64,000 bases of DNA from Rhyacophila brunnea (GCA_022495005.1 JAGYXB010001071.1:248001-312000); one strand, 5' to 3'. Positions 14,125 through 26,164 are shown, numbered from the stretch's first letter. Translations and numbers: made by a program. Notes: generated by a model from the sequence alone, not told the origin.

Positions 14125-15590
14125 GTTCAGTTTATAAATAATAATAATTAAAATACAAGTAATAATAATTATTCACAATATGATAAATACAACTAATGTC
14201 TTTCTTGTAAAATTTATATTCATGAACTCTTCGAATAGATCTATCATAAAATTTATTACTTACGACTTTGCATCCAATTTTGAAACACACCGTATAGTGT
14301 TACATAGGCTGAGATTATAACATGTTGTGGAAGTTTCAATTCAATTAATAAATCATATGGGAAAAGGAAAGGATGTTAATGGTTTTATCACGCTTGTCAA
14401 TATTAATTTATAGCTTTGAACCAATGATCTGTCATATATTTACTTTTTTTCCTCACCTACTGGCCGGTTTACAAGTTTTAAAAATGAAGAAAACTTTTTT
14501 AACAGTCACGCTAAATATCTATTTTTCTTATTCCGTGTAAAAAAAACTTTTTTTCTACTTTTGCTCGTTAATGCCGTATAAAATTTTATTAACAGAATTT
14601 TTACGTGAATAAGTGTTAGTAAATTTACGCAGCTTAGAGCACTACAGATTTACTAGCGAGTACTACACTAGAGGTTTTCTCGAGAAATTATCACTAGGCT
14701 AAGCTACCGACCGCAAGCAGAAGTTAAAACAAACTGAATGGATTTTCCTGAAAAGGAGCTGGAAGATCTAAAAAGTCTTCTCGACTTTCAATCTGAATGG
14801 AATTTTTAAAAATTGTCAGTAATTTATTTTTGGCCGGAAAAGCAAAAATAGGGTCTTTAACGGAATCTCTCAAATTTCTAGGTATAATATTTTTAGACGC
14901 TTGATCTAAAAAATAAAAAAAAGTCGATAGAAAATCTAATTTCGATCTCGAGAATTATCATAAAATCAATCTTGAATTCTTGAGAAAAAATAGTTTTCAT
15001 TTTGAAAATTTGCAAATCTCGAGAAATGAAAAAAAAAACGAAAAATCACAACCCCAATAATATATTAAACGTAAAAAAAATAATAAATCGTCACATTTCT
15101 TTAAAGACCGAAGAAATTGAATCAGATGAAACCGATCCAAAGTACGACACAGCATGCTTTATTTTCTTTAATAAATTATCACGTCATGTACAAAAAAATA
15201 ACAATATGAAATTCTAATATATAATATATACAATGCCACACAAAACAAAGACAGGATGAAGTCTGAAGATTAATCGTTAGAGAAATATCAGGCAACTACA
15301 TACAAAACAAATCCACGGTATGTGCCATGATCCACGTAAATATTTATAAAAGCGGGTGAATAAATATATTTTAAAAATGGTATACCTATAGGCTAATAAA
15401 TAAGTAAATTGATACGTTTCCTTTTATAAATAATCACCACATTTCTAAATTTATGTCAGGGTTTGTTTTTAATGTTAACAGTTATCACAAACTAGTATAA
15501 TTTTGGTTTCTCTTATAATCAGTATTATCATACATCAATCGGCTTACGTATTTTCAATTCCGTGTATACTCGTACCTAACGGGTCTAGGA
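14125..15590. other. AT-rich stretch, nothing recognised
   Basis: The only frame, 15002-15217 (71 codons from a non-ATG start), is Lys/Asn-rich as expected from poly-A-biased DNA. Nothing else was identified. Confidence 0.35.
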
Positions 15591-15591
15591 C

Positions 15592-15990
15592 GATTTGGCA
15601 CCGGGACAACTGGACGCCACGGAATTCGAAAATAAATAAACGTTAGGTATTTATAGGTACTTTAAAAAAATATTTAATATTATTATTATTTATATTTAAA
15701 TGATTATATTATGATTTAATAGTTGATGAGAATGTAAATATGCAGACGTAAACAATGATTTAATCGTGCATATGTTTAAGTTCCAACGAAAAAAGAGTTT
15801 TTAATTTTATATAAAGCCTTAGGCATGGTAATTCCCAATCCGTAATAATGAATACACTATGTTAAGAGTAAAATGAATTAAAACTACTAAGTAGTAGATA
15901 GAAACTGATTAAAATACCTCGTCTACGTTCTATATACGTGTCTACTACAGTGCGGCGTCCAATTGTCCGGAGTCCAGTCGTCCCATTCCC
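15592..15990. repeat. Segment bounded by inverted GGCGTCCARTTGTCC words
   Basis: GGGACAACTGGACGCCAC (about 15608-15625) faces GTGCGGCGTCCAATTGTCC (about 15952-15970), which is followed by a partial repeat of itself (GGAGTCCAGTCGTCCC). The enclosed ~330 bases are AT-rich and noncoding. This may be a small inverted-repeat element or two insertions of one repeat. The same word is also at 6833-6848. Confidence 0.4.
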
Positions 15991-16087
15991 TACCTAACCA
16001 ACTTAACTTAATAAAAATCTGACTAAACATATTGAGTCATTGGACTCAGCAACTCTTAACTAAAGTTAATAAAGCCGATCTAATATA

Positions 16088-16340
16088 CTATTTTTTTATT
16101 CAACGAATAAGACGCAAAATCTATATATTATTGAATATACATAATTTGAAAACATCTCATGCATATACACACTAGAAAAATTATTGTGTAGAAAAAATAC
16201 GACACCCAACGGGACTTATACCTGTATCTACGGGATTCGCGTCAGTATGCTTTTCGGGTTAATTAAATTACAACGATTTTAAACAGTAGTTGTTGCATGA
16301 AATGCTTATTGAATTGCGTCGCTGGTGATAGCACAGGTGA
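16088..16340 (-). mobile_element. tRNA-like/TIR element, copy A (right arm missing)
   Basis: It starts with the family's outer arm (CTATTTTTTTATTCAACGAA, then ATACATAATTTGAAAACATC). The first tRNA-like unit, read on the minus strand, spans about 16205-16270 with a GGGATTCGCG word. The distal half-tRNA follows (ATGAAATGCTTATTGAATTG, 16299-16318), shared with copies C, E and G. The expected right arm is absent, so the copy is truncated or the arm was deleted. It is closest to copy B in the arm. Confidence 0.65.
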
Positions 16341-17055
16341 GTGATTCTCAGTCGAGTACCCAAACAGCGAACGATCATAAAAATCTACGATCGTTATTTT
16401 GGGGACACTTGGGGTATTCAAGTGACCGGAGGAAATATTTTACATTCTAAGGGACACCAAAGGTATTTGAATAAATACATCAAAATGTTATCTAATATAT
16501 AGGTACCAATTGATACTATACATATTTGTAGATATTATAATTGTATAGATTAAAAATAATATTTATAGCAAATTACAATTGGAACGACGTACCCTAATTT
16601 TATTCCATACCTTTTTAAACAACTTTTACCATATTAATAATAATAATGTACAATACACTATCATTAAATTTGTAGATGCAGTAAAGTTAAACATCAATAT
16701 TATTTTCTTGTCGCAGATTTCTAACCAAATATGGTAAAATAAAAGCCTGTCTAGTTTTCTCATAAGAATGACTTCTCAATGTTTACAGAGAAAAAGGTAA
16801 CTCAAAATACTTAGATTATCTGAACAACGTTTGCCATCATTATTGAGTATAAGAACTTGTAAGGGTTTTTATAATATATCCGGCCTACATCAATAGTTGA
16901 CTTTCTCTGTTTTAAGGGATTGTAAACCAAATGCATTAGAATTAATTATTATTGTAACTTATTTTTTAATGTTTATATTGCATTATGTTCTATATTATTT
17001 TACTAATATAGTAGTATTTACTATATTAACATTGAACGTGTAATAATCGAATCTG

Positions 17056-17215
17056 TGGCCCTTGTGATCCAGCTCGTAAGGCACTGGGCTCTCTCTCTCA
17101 CGCGTGGCTTTTGGTGTTCGATTCCCGGTGAGGTTACAATATATTTATGTGATCATTTTGCTTCTACTACTAAACAACTGTCATTAAGCCACGTGGCATG
17201 TTAAAATAATATGTA
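17056..17215 (+). repeat. tRNA-derived SINE, family 2
   Basis: The head GGCCCTTGTGATCCAGCTCG followed by TAAGGCACTGG, a B box TGTTCGATTCCCGGTGAGG and an AT-rich body is shared with the copies at 28546, 42545, 44517 and 44935. Other copies have CTTTCAC in the anticodon-loop position, suggesting a tRNA-Glu-like ancestor. Here the loop region is degenerate (CTCTCTCTC). The downstream body diverges soon after 17155, so the end is approximate. Confidence 0.7.
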
Positions 17216-17229
17216 TGTTTATTATAAGT

Positions 17230-18410
17230 AAATATATTAGTCCTTTTGAAGATATATGGCTAATACGTTAATTAGCAGCATATGACCAGTGTCACGAGTT
17301 CTCAGATTAACATACAAGGAGGGTTTTCTAATCCAGAACCCCCCTAGAAACCGAAAAAATATAAATCACATGCGTAAACAGAATGTTACTTCTTCTTAAG
17401 TCTTCGTACAGATCTCATGAATGACGATCTTGATCGATATGTTTTGTATATCAGTAGATTGTTTCTAAGATTTTTATTTCGAAAGCTGTTCAAAGTCATA
17501 TATATTTTGTAGTTTTTATCTGTCAATGCATTCTGTATTTTACTCAACTACCTAATTATAAATATTAAATTATTTATTTTTAAGAATTAAATTCAATTAT
17601 CGATTTTCTCATTTCAAAACAAGTAAATTGACCACAGAGGCCACCATAAATACATGTAAGTTTAAATTAACTTAATAAGCATACCACATAATAAACTTTT
17701 ACTTTCAAATCAGATATGCGTAATGTTTTTCGAAGCTTTCATTCGATTCCAATCAGTGAAATAGAGCCGGTAAAAATATGACCACAAAATAATATAGTCA
17801 TTTCACAACAATACTGGTTTGAACAGTAAATGAAAATTACCCCGAGGCAAATTTACTCTCCTAAGATGAATGTATGAGTTATATGTACTACTCAGGCATC
17901 TATCTATATGATATATTAGAAAATATAACTCTTCGAAATAGAGTGATGTGTCATATAGTGAAATTATTATTAAGTACCTTTTTTATTAAGACATTGAGAA
18001 GATCTAGAGTGTAGATGATATCAGATATATATGCGAAATATCCTTTCACAAGTAGCCACGGCCTAAGTTAAAAAAGGTCAAAGCATATAATAAATTAATT
18101 ACACCGGTACAAGTAATTTTCTCACCATACACATTATTTCTATTTGCAAACTTCGTACAGTGTATTTGAAGCGATTAGATCACACTGTTTTTTATGCGAT
18201 AAGGCTTTCCAATGTTACATATTATGTGACAAGTTGGGGCAGAATAAATCCTACATGCTCATCCTAAAAACTACCCAGCAACGGCCAGATCTAACTTCAC
18301 ACATCTCAACCTCCCTTTTTTTTTTTTTTTTTTTTTTTAAATCTTAATGTAAAAATCTTAGTGTAACACGATAAGAAAACAAAATGTTGTTAGGACTATA
18401 TTGAAACTCA
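17230..18410. other. AT-rich stretch ending in a poly-T run
   Basis: No gene was recognised. A run of about 22 T lies at 18317-18338. A 67-codon frame at 18144-18347 reads into this run and is not considered real. Confidence 0.4.
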
Positions 18411-18414
18411 TTAT

Positions 18415-18645
18415 CCACCTATATATATATATATACTTGGAAAATATGTCATGCATATACATACTAGAAAATCATACTGTCGCGAATCCAGCAGATACAG
18501 GTCGGGTGTTATATTTTTTTCTACAAATGATTTTTTCTAGTGTGTATATATGCATGAGATGTTTTCAAATGATTTATATTCAATATAGAGAATGTTATAT
18601 TCTGAAATCTTGTGTCTTATTCGTTGAATAAAAAAAAATAGTTTA
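18415..18645 (+). mobile_element. tRNA-like/TIR element, copy B
   Basis: The inner left arm (GCATATACATACTAGAAAA) runs into a tRNA-like remnant (CGCGAATCCAGCAGATACAG, about 18482-18501). The right arm then contains TAGTGTGTATATATGCATGA, ATTCTGAAATCTTGTG and TTCGTTGAATAAAAAA. The arms are imperfect inverted copies, and the outer part of the left arm is missing. The core is in plus orientation, opposite to copy A, which shares the GCATATACACACTAGAAAAA arm variant; A and B form a subfamily. Confidence 0.65.
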
Positions 18646-18649
18646 TCTA

Positions 18650-20280
18650 TTATAATAAACAATCATTATGTACTAATATTTTATTTTGTCATAAAATAGT
18701 GGAATAGTAACACAGTCTCCCTCTTTAGAGCCGTGAGTTATTAGAGCAGTGAAGATTACAATTATTCCGCATCTGATAAAGTCATGTTGTTTTTCAAACT
18801 GTGCTTAATCTACACCAAGGATGAGATAATGACTGACAAATAGTCCTCGTCAAAGGGAAAATTAATCCAAGCCACGCTTTCATATTACATTTTACTTAGA
18901 AAAGATATTGGTTGTTTACCATCGATATGATGTAGTGAATAATGAAAAGGCTTTTAAGTTAATGAAAATGTCAATATAATATATTAGGTTTTTGTATTTC
19001 AGATGTAAAAAATAAGAAAATAATACAATACTTTAAAATTCTAAGGTGTTGAAGAAAGACTTCTTATATATAAATATGTATAAAAGTCAATACATCATAA
19101 GAAAATGATATTTGGCTTATTAATTTTTATTCAAACTATGAAGAGTTTGTAGGTTATGTTGCATGAAAAATTTGTAATTATAACAAATTAAAACTTCCTT
19201 TCATATTCTTGATAGGAAAACTCTAAAGTACAGTAGAAAAATTACTGATGTAGGAGGAAATATCACTTATTTGACGACAATTAGATCTGGAAAGGGGTGC
19301 ATAAGAATAATATGATGAAAGTAAAAAAAAATACCACCAGCACTCTTCTTAACTTATCTGAAAGAACAATTTATAGATAACAAACCTTTTTTTTAAATTA
19401 CAGTAAATAATACTACATTATTAATTCAGTAATAAATATAATATTTGGTTCAGAACTAATTACTATAAGTGCTTATTTATATACAATTCACAAAATCGAA
19501 TATTATAAAATATTAATTCATCACTTACCTCTCAGCATTTGTCTAACAAATATAGTACGATCAGTCTAGGCATACCGGCCTGACCACTTTAAATCGGTGT
19601 TAGTGGCAAATAGGAATCTTTTGTGCGTACACAACAATGTCCATTTAATCAGGTTTAAAACAACGACAAAAACTAGACATATTTAAATATATGCAATAGA
19701 TGCCTACGCGTTTTTGCTATGAATAGAATTTGTTGACAAGTAATGCGATATTACTTAAACATATTTCAAATATATAATTTTTACGTAAATTAAACATTGG
19801 AATGAGTGTATTTATATTCACATCACATTTTTATGCTAATATAACCATTATTAAATTTTAATATACTACTAAAAGTACGTATAAAAATATTACGTGTAAA
19901 TAACTATGATATTATTAGAAATTTGATATATTAACATATTAACACAGTGTTAAATTTTCAATGTTATTACCAATGTCATCGAAGAAGCCTCTACCTAGAA
20001 ATTTATTGCGACATCAAGTAATTTTGTATAGCTATATGTAAAATTTAAAAAAATGCGTGACAGATCATCACATCAGGTGTCATCTAAAACTAAATGTCCA
20101 CTATAAATAAATTATATCAGGAGATTCATAAGCAAATGATAGCAAAGAATACGGATTCAGTCGTCATGGAAGACCACTAAATACCACAGGCAAAACATGA
20201 TAATATGAAAGAAGACTAGTGAGAGACATGGATTCTTTATGTTCCACTTAAGATTGGTCAGAAAGAAATAAAAGAAGAAA
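18650..20280. other. AT-rich stretch, nothing recognised
   Basis: No frames above 60 codons and no repeat partner were noticed. The sequence is A/T-biased throughout. Confidence 0.4.
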
Positions 20281-20690
20281 AACTTCTTCTTCTTCTTTGA
20301 CCATATCCGCTCTTTAGTTATATCAGAATCTTATAGCTTTGCCGTATACATTCTGTGGGTGGTATTTAACGGTTTTTTTAGGATGCCAGAATACAGTTGG
20401 CTTGAAGATCTGGCTAGCCAGGTATAAATTATCTAACGTTCAACGTCATCTCTTTACTCTTAGCGTGATGAGAGGCTGCATGGTCATTTCTCTTATCTTC
20501 TTATTAATCCTAAAGTTATAACATCGAAGACACAGTATCCACCGCAAACATATATTTTCAAAGTGCAGTATACGGTTGCTTCGAGCTTTCGTAAGGAACC
20601 ATGACTGACTACCATCAAAATGCATGCGTTGAATAGGCAGCATTTAGTTACAATCGAATTGAATGTGGCTCCTGTCATTCTCTAACAAAA
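20281..20690 (-). pseudogene. Decayed LINE, C-terminal reverse transcriptase end and 3' tail
   Basis: Two overlapping minus-strand frames (20446-20678) together read like the end of an RTE- or CR1-type LINE protein. One frame gives TKCCLFNAC, in the place of the family's 'QCVLP..TYG' word. The other gives SQSWFLTKARSNRILHFEN, matching the 'W.LT....L...' region, and later INKKIREMTMQPLITL. At least one frameshift separates them, and no RT catalytic FADD segment is present. Downstream on the minus strand the sequence ends GGATATGGTCAAAGAAGAAG (20285-20305), nearly identical to the 3' end of SINE family 1. Plus-strand frames here are shadows. Family assignment is from pattern memory and is moderately uncertain. 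Confidence 0.45.
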
Positions 20691-20694
20691 TGTT

Positions 20695-22335
20695 ATTTCA
20701 TGTGATGTGTACCCCTAAGAAGGAACTCAACATTATATGAGGCGTCTCATTACAAAAAGTCCACATTTCAATATTTTCGAAAAACAACGTTTTTATGTTT
20801 CAAGCTTCAATTATTTGTTTTAACGTGAGATTATTTTTTCCGTTGTATTCTATGTCGAAATTAAAACTAAATGGCGATTTGTTTCAGCCGATAAACTCTA
20901 AAATGTAATAAATATAGGCAAAATAAAATTGGACGTAGCGCTATTTGTACCTCACTTTTTAATTTACTCCGTATAAGGTACATATTTCCGTGGCACTGTC
21001 ATGAGTTTACCAAATGCTACAGCATGGGAGACGCCCTTTTCAATATTGAACGTTCCCTTACTGGTTGACTTAAACACGCGCGAAATCAACCAAGCTTTAA
21101 ATAATATGAAACACGGACTTGGCGCTTTTTGTAATAAATCGAGACTTAAAATATTTTTTTTCGTAGGGTTATGTCGCGTTTTGGAATTTATAGATCAATA
21201 CAAATTGTGTAAAATTATACAAAGAATACGTGCGTATTTTTTTCTCGATTTTGACCAAATGTGGATTTATCGCTTTTTGGAATTCGACGCCACATATTAT
21301 ATATATGTGCGAACGAATTAAATATTCATAAGTAGGTGTCACATTAAAAAAAATATATTCTGATCATACAATTTAGTAACATTAAAAAATTAGACTGTAC
21401 ATAAAAACAAATCGATAAGAAAAAAAATAATAAAGAAAAGAACTTGTAACACTTAAACATAATATTAGTATAATACATGTATCTAATTTTTATATATTGG
21501 TCCTATACTCATGATGTATTGAGCATTTTTACACAAAACATTAATCAACCAACTTGTTCAGGTAGTAAGATAAAGCACTACAGATAAATCAGCAGTCAAT
21601 AAAAATGTGACTAATCATTTGCAAATACGGACGTAAAATGTTCTTTATACGATAATAAAATTCCAGGCAAACAATCGCGCTCATTTCGATTGATATAGGA
21701 CTGATTTATTTCGTCAATCATTTAAATTAATGGTATAGTATACACCTATCTAATGAATAACGGTTATAAAACGAGAAATCAGGATGACACTTAATAAAGT
21801 TTGAATGGTAAAAAAATTGTTGATCTCTAATAAATCTTTGTTATTCGTTTAAAAGATTCAAGAATATCACCACCAGGAAAAGTTCTTTTTAAAATTAAGA
21901 AATTTAAATGGCTCTCATCAGATACTTGTCAACTTGTCATTAAATAAAAGATCAATGGTATACGTAGCAGAGAACGACGCCGCATTTCGTGGTTTAGGAG
22001 TAGTCGTGAGTGATACAAGTGCGGCTTCGATGAAGTGTTTCGTATGGCAGACGATGGAGCAAAGATCGATGGTGGTCAACTTCAGTTAAGGGATGACATG
22101 ACAAAAGAACATCAGATGCAATTGTACATAAATTCAAGCATATATTCTTTTATTATTCAATACCTACTGAGTATTTTATTTTATAATACTATTCGGGTAA
22201 ATGCTCTTAACTTAACGCAGCAAATAAATAAACAAACGTTCTGTTTTCCAGTTCATGTTCTGATAGAAATTTCATCCTTACCAAAACAAATGAATACAGA
22301 TGATTGAGACTTGAAAAAAACTTAATTTACCAATG
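20695..22335. other. Stretch with an unrecognised 106-codon frame at 21001-21321
   Basis: The plus-strand frame 21001-21321 starts at ATG and is less repetitive than most (it begins MSLPNATAWETPF). It has no motif I recognise and turns Phe/Tyr/Ile-rich in its second half. It could be an old exon or chance. Another patch at 21960-22100 is GC-richer, with two open frames and no known domain. No transposon ends were seen. Confidence 0.3.
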
Positions 22336-22340
22336 TATTT

Positions 22341-22581
22341 CTTCTTCTTAGACCATGTCCGATTCTAATCAGACCATAAATGAGCCTCCACGAAGTGGAG
22401 GTTATTATTACCAGGTTTCTGTTTTTACGAGAAATGGGTGTTAGCCTCTTGTACAACCAATTAGGTTTATTCTCTGAGTTTCGAGCACAAATAAAAAAAA
22501 AAGTGTATTTGCCATACCCAGGATTAGAACCTGGGACCCACGATATTATAAGCCGACGCACAAGCCGCCTGTCATCGTGAG
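22341..22581 (-). repeat. tRNA-derived SINE, family 1
   Basis: This is a nearly full copy. On the minus strand the tRNA-like head occupies about 22500-22580 with B box GGTTCTAATCC. The body carries the internal palindrome CCTCCACGAAGTGGAGG (22383-22399), and the 3' end reads GGACATGGTCTAAGAAGAAG. The head directly abuts the left end of the tRNA-like/TIR copy C at 22591. Short minus- and plus-strand frames across it are shadows. Confidence 0.8.
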
Positions 22582-22590
22582 TTTATAATT

Positions 22591-22938
22591 TATATTGAAT
22601 ATACATAACTTGAAAACACCTCAGATATATTTTATATTTATATAGACAGTATTTGAACCCGTATATTCAATGGTATCACGCCAATATGCTTTAACCAATT
22701 AAGCTACAGGCCTCCTACTTAATTACCATACTTTAAATTAGTAGGTCCTACATGAAATGCTTATCAAATTGCGTTATTATTGACTATCGGGTTTTGTGTT
22801 TTTTTTTCAAATGTGATTTTTTTCTAGTATGTATTTTAGGTGTTTTCAAGTTAATATATTGTATATATGGAATGTAATATATGTAATGTTACATTCTCAA
22901 ATCTTGTGAATTGTTCGTTGAAGAAAAGAAATAGTTTA
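22591..22938 (-). mobile_element. tRNA-like/TIR element, copy C (both arms present)
   Basis: The left arm starts TTGAATATACATAACTTGAA (outer part missing). The first tRNA-like unit on the minus strand, about 22645-22712, has an A box TAGCTTAATTGG and a B box GGTTCAAATAC at normal spacing, so a whole tRNA shape is retained. The distal half-tRNA follows at about 22752-22795 (ATGAAATGCTTATCAAATTG). The right arm contains TTTAGGTGTTTTCAAG, TTACATTCTCAAATCTTGTG and TTCGTTGAAGAAAAG. This copy shows the full order arm, tRNA-like 1, half tRNA-like 2, arm. Confidence 0.75.
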
Positions 22939-22944
22939 TAATGT

Positions 22945-23925
22945 ATATATTTTCATCATTGCTTTCCTGTTCTGCTAACGTGTCCGCTTAATTAATACTA
23001 CATACAGCTTACATAGTACATTTCAATGTGGCTAAAAACTAAATCTTGCCTACTTTACGATGAGAGTGCATATAGAAAATACGCATTCGTATCTCTGAAA
23101 GAATATTATGTAACATGTAAGGATGTATCTCGTATCAATGCAAAAATAAAACAAATATCAGTGAAAGTCTTGATAAACAAATTACTTTTATTGTAAAATA
23201 GGCACTTTGGTACAATGACCTTATGGGGTCAATGTTTTATATTTTATCATTGAATATTTTACAATATTACAGTGAATATTTAGAATGATTATCTCGATAG
23301 ATTATAATATTAAAGCTCAAATATTATGAGTATATGAGTTTTACGATGTCAAATTTAATATAGCGAGTATACGAATAAATTTGGTTATAATTTGTCGTGC
23401 TTTGTTCAAAATGTAAGGAATTTAAATCTAAAACACGTATAATTCACGAATTTATGTAACCTTGATTCATAACAACCGATTTATTTTACATATCAATTTT
23501 ATTATGATATTTGTTATATGTACTCAAAAGATAAAATATACATCTATAGAAAGAAGTAACCAATAAAACTATTATTCTGCTTTACATACCTTTATTTCAT
23601 TAGACCGGTATTTAATTCGTAAATATATTACGTGGTATGTAGTTATTTTGATTTTTATTGACGATTCAGTACTTAAGTGTTAAACAAAATCATATGTTAC
23701 GGTTTTGAACATGATTTTATATAATTATAGACATATAAAACACCAAATACCTTGGCCTATCCATTAGCATTGCCCAATATAGATTAAAAGGTTTAGGGAT
23801 CAAGCTAAGTTTAGTTTTTTAATTCTGTTAAGTATATCGAGGTCTTCGTAAGTTAAATATAAATTTCACATAAGACGACTTTGTCAAAAATAAGTATACT
23901 AAAATACAAAATTTTGTAAAACAGT
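22945..23925. other. AT-rich stretch, nothing recognised
   Basis: There is no frame above 60 codons and no clear repeat. Confidence 0.4.
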
Positions 23926-23927
23926 TG

Positions 23928-24000
23928 GGCCGAGATGGATCTAACTCACATTATTCACGGTCAGGATGAGTGCTTTATATCTCTTGAATTATTGATTCAT
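23928..24000 (-). repeat. Degenerate tRNA-like remnant
   Basis: On the minus strand a segment with AAAGCACTCATCCTGACCGTG lies in the same arrangement as AGAGCACTTATCCGGATAGTG of the next copy (24080-24190). It is therefore probably an older relative of that tRNA-like core. No inverted arm is convincing. Confidence 0.35.
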
Positions 24001-24079
24001 GTATGATTGATGCAAAATTTTACTAATAACTATGATTGATTACCTGAAGTACTTCAAATTCCTACAAATGAAAGTCGTT

Positions 24080-24190
24080 TACATAATTTTGAAAAACCTC
24101 AAAAAAATACCAGAAAATAAATTAGACTGAGATTTTACCCCCATCATTCACTATCCGGATAAGTGCTCTTATCTTGTCAGCTACCGATCT
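24080..24190 (-). mobile_element. tRNA-like/TIR element, copy K (left arm and core)
   Basis: ACATAATTTTGAAAAACCTC (24080-24099) is the family's inner arm. It is followed on the minus strand by a tRNA-like unit whose A-box region reads CGGTAGCTGACAAGATAAGA, continuing GCACTTATCCGG. The B box is degenerate (TAAAATCTCAG). No right arm follows. Confidence 0.5.
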
Positions 24191-24440
24191 TTCTCGATCT
24201 TCGATTCTTTATCGATGATTTCTGCAAAATAAAGCTATGAAATTCCGCCAAGGAAAGCAACCGACTTTATAATTTGAGTCGAAATAATATGATGAACATG
24301 ATTTATTGCTGGCGTCAGGAGTTATCTAAATTTATTTATGACGTTATTTTATAATACATTTGTACACAAATAAAATAAAATTAATTCAACAACATGTATA
24401 CAGTTTTACCATCAAAACAGTTTTACCAACTTATTATGTT

Positions 24441-24640
24441 TTTGAACATACATAATTTTGAAAAACACTTTTTGAGAAAATATATTATAACCAATAGAAA
24501 AAATCTTTTTGAAAAAAGGAAGCCACCCCGACAGGGAATCGAACCCTGCATCTCCTGGGTTTACGCCCCGTACATTGCATTTACCTCTATGCTACAAGGC
24601 GACGTACTAAGGAGATGCAGGGTTCAATACACAATACAAT
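24441..24640 (-). mobile_element. tRNA-like/TIR element, copy D, with the best-preserved tRNA-like unit
   Basis: The left arm (AACATACATAATTTTGAAAA, ACCAATAGAAAAAATC) precedes a tRNA-like unit at 24524-24601 on the minus strand. By eye it has a seven-pair acceptor stem with wobbles, a perfect four-pair D stem (GCAT/ATGC), and a perfect five-pair T stem around TTCGATT (CAGGG/CCCTG). The anticodon stem is poor. Immediately beyond, GGAGATGCAGGGTTCAAT (24611-24628) repeats the T-arm side inverted, making a hairpin with 24538-24555. There is no right arm and no distal half-tRNA. The weak anticodon stem argues against a working tRNA gene. Confidence 0.65.
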
Positions 24641-24644
24641 TTGA

Positions 24645-25985
24645 CAAATTGACTTATGAATTACATAAATGCAAATATTTTTTAAAGATGGTTATCGACA
24701 AAAATAAAATTTGTGTAATTTTACTTGTTTTCCTTTTTTTCTATCCCAAAGTGTCCAATATATATTAAGATAATGATTATCGACGAATCGTCATTATAAA
24801 ATATACCAACTCACCTACTATATTATGGGGGATAAATAATTACCAGTCGCCTGGTTTTAGTATCAAAGATAAAACTATTCAATAAGGGTAGTATGTATAC
24901 AAGATACTTATACCGTTACTCCATTCGAAGTGGGCAATAATGCTAATTACTCATACATTTAAAAATAAATTTATACCCGCGTTAATCTAAATTTTTATTT
25001 TAATGATTAAATTTAAGATGGTTACGTTGATATTGCTTGGCAAAAATCAGCTATGGTATATCTCACAAGATAACCAAAATCGGCCAATTACCAGCTGGAG
25101 GCTAAAACAAATTGAGTTAAACGTAAAACATTAGCTGATACAATATAATGGATCACGAAAACCGATTAAAAGTCGACTGAGAAAATCACTTAGCAAAAAT
25201 TTTAAGAGAAAAAAAACACTACAATAATATACGTAACCTTTGTGAATTTGGCGGAATGATTTAATGACAGAGTTTAGATAATATCATTTTTTATTAAACA
25301 AAAACAAGTTTATCGACTTTACGATTATCTACTAACATTATTGGTAATTATAACACTGGTACGCATATATAATATAAAAAAACATTAACCATAACTACAT
25401 TATTAATAATTCATTGTGAATATTTAACGGTTCGATTATTATTATAATTCTGTGAAAAATTCTCGTCTAACCGAATGTCTAACCAATGCATTTCGTCACC
25501 TCGATACTACAACTAAACTTGATTTTTACTGTTTTTGAGATAGCTATTGAATATGATTCTACATATTTTCCTTCTCTGCAGAATGGTAAAACTAGGTAGG
25601 TATGTCAGATGTTATTGGGAACTTTATTATTAATTTTGTGTTCGAAAATATTAGATAAATTTAAAATCATAAATACATTAAATAAATAAAATAATATATC
25701 TACAATACCTATCTGTTCATACAATAAATTGAACATTATTTAATTGTTCCCAACGCCAATAACGATCACAATTTTCCATTTTTATTTTAAATAATAACTA
25801 TTGCCTAGATTTATGTTAATTAAAAAGTTTAAAATTCATTTTCCCAACAATGACCAAATCAGAGTTATCTAGTGGTAGTATTGAGGTGGTGATATATATC
25901 TTATTTTAAAATTATTCTGAGTACATAGTTATTAATTTAAAAAAATGTATTTCTATAATGTTTGAGACTTTCGCGGTTGTTTTTT
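24645..25985. other. AT-rich stretch, nothing recognised
   Basis: No frame, repeat end or RNA gene was recognised. The interval is A/T-biased throughout. Confidence 0.4.
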
Positions 25986-25988
25986 TTT

Positions 25989-26161
25989 TATCATAATAGA
26001 TTCTTGAGTTTCCACCGCGTGTATTTTTTCCTTCTTTTCTCGGCGTTTCGTGCTCGTTGCAGATGTCATACCTCTTGATAATGGCCTATACAACGAGCCT
26101 GAAATATCGAGGAAAAAAGGAATAAGTACACGTGGTGGAAACCCAAGAATCTATTATGATG
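25989..26161. mobile_element. Hairpin MITE with ~70-bp inverted repeats
   Basis: The left arm ATCATAATAGATTCTTGAGT, then TTTCCACCGCGTGTA and TCGTTG, is mirrored on the right by CAACGA, TACACGTGGTGGAAA and AAGAATCTATTATGAT. Arms are about 70 bp with a ~30-bp loop, so nearly the whole 170-bp element folds. No TSD is clear and there is no coding capacity. No second copy was noticed in the window. Confidence 0.75.
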
Positions 26162-26164
26162 AAA

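Noticed and set aside
24524..24601. Functional tRNA gene on the minus strand
   Set aside because: D and T stems are good, but the anticodon stem is poor and the unit sits inside the arm of a repeated element shared with other decayed copies.
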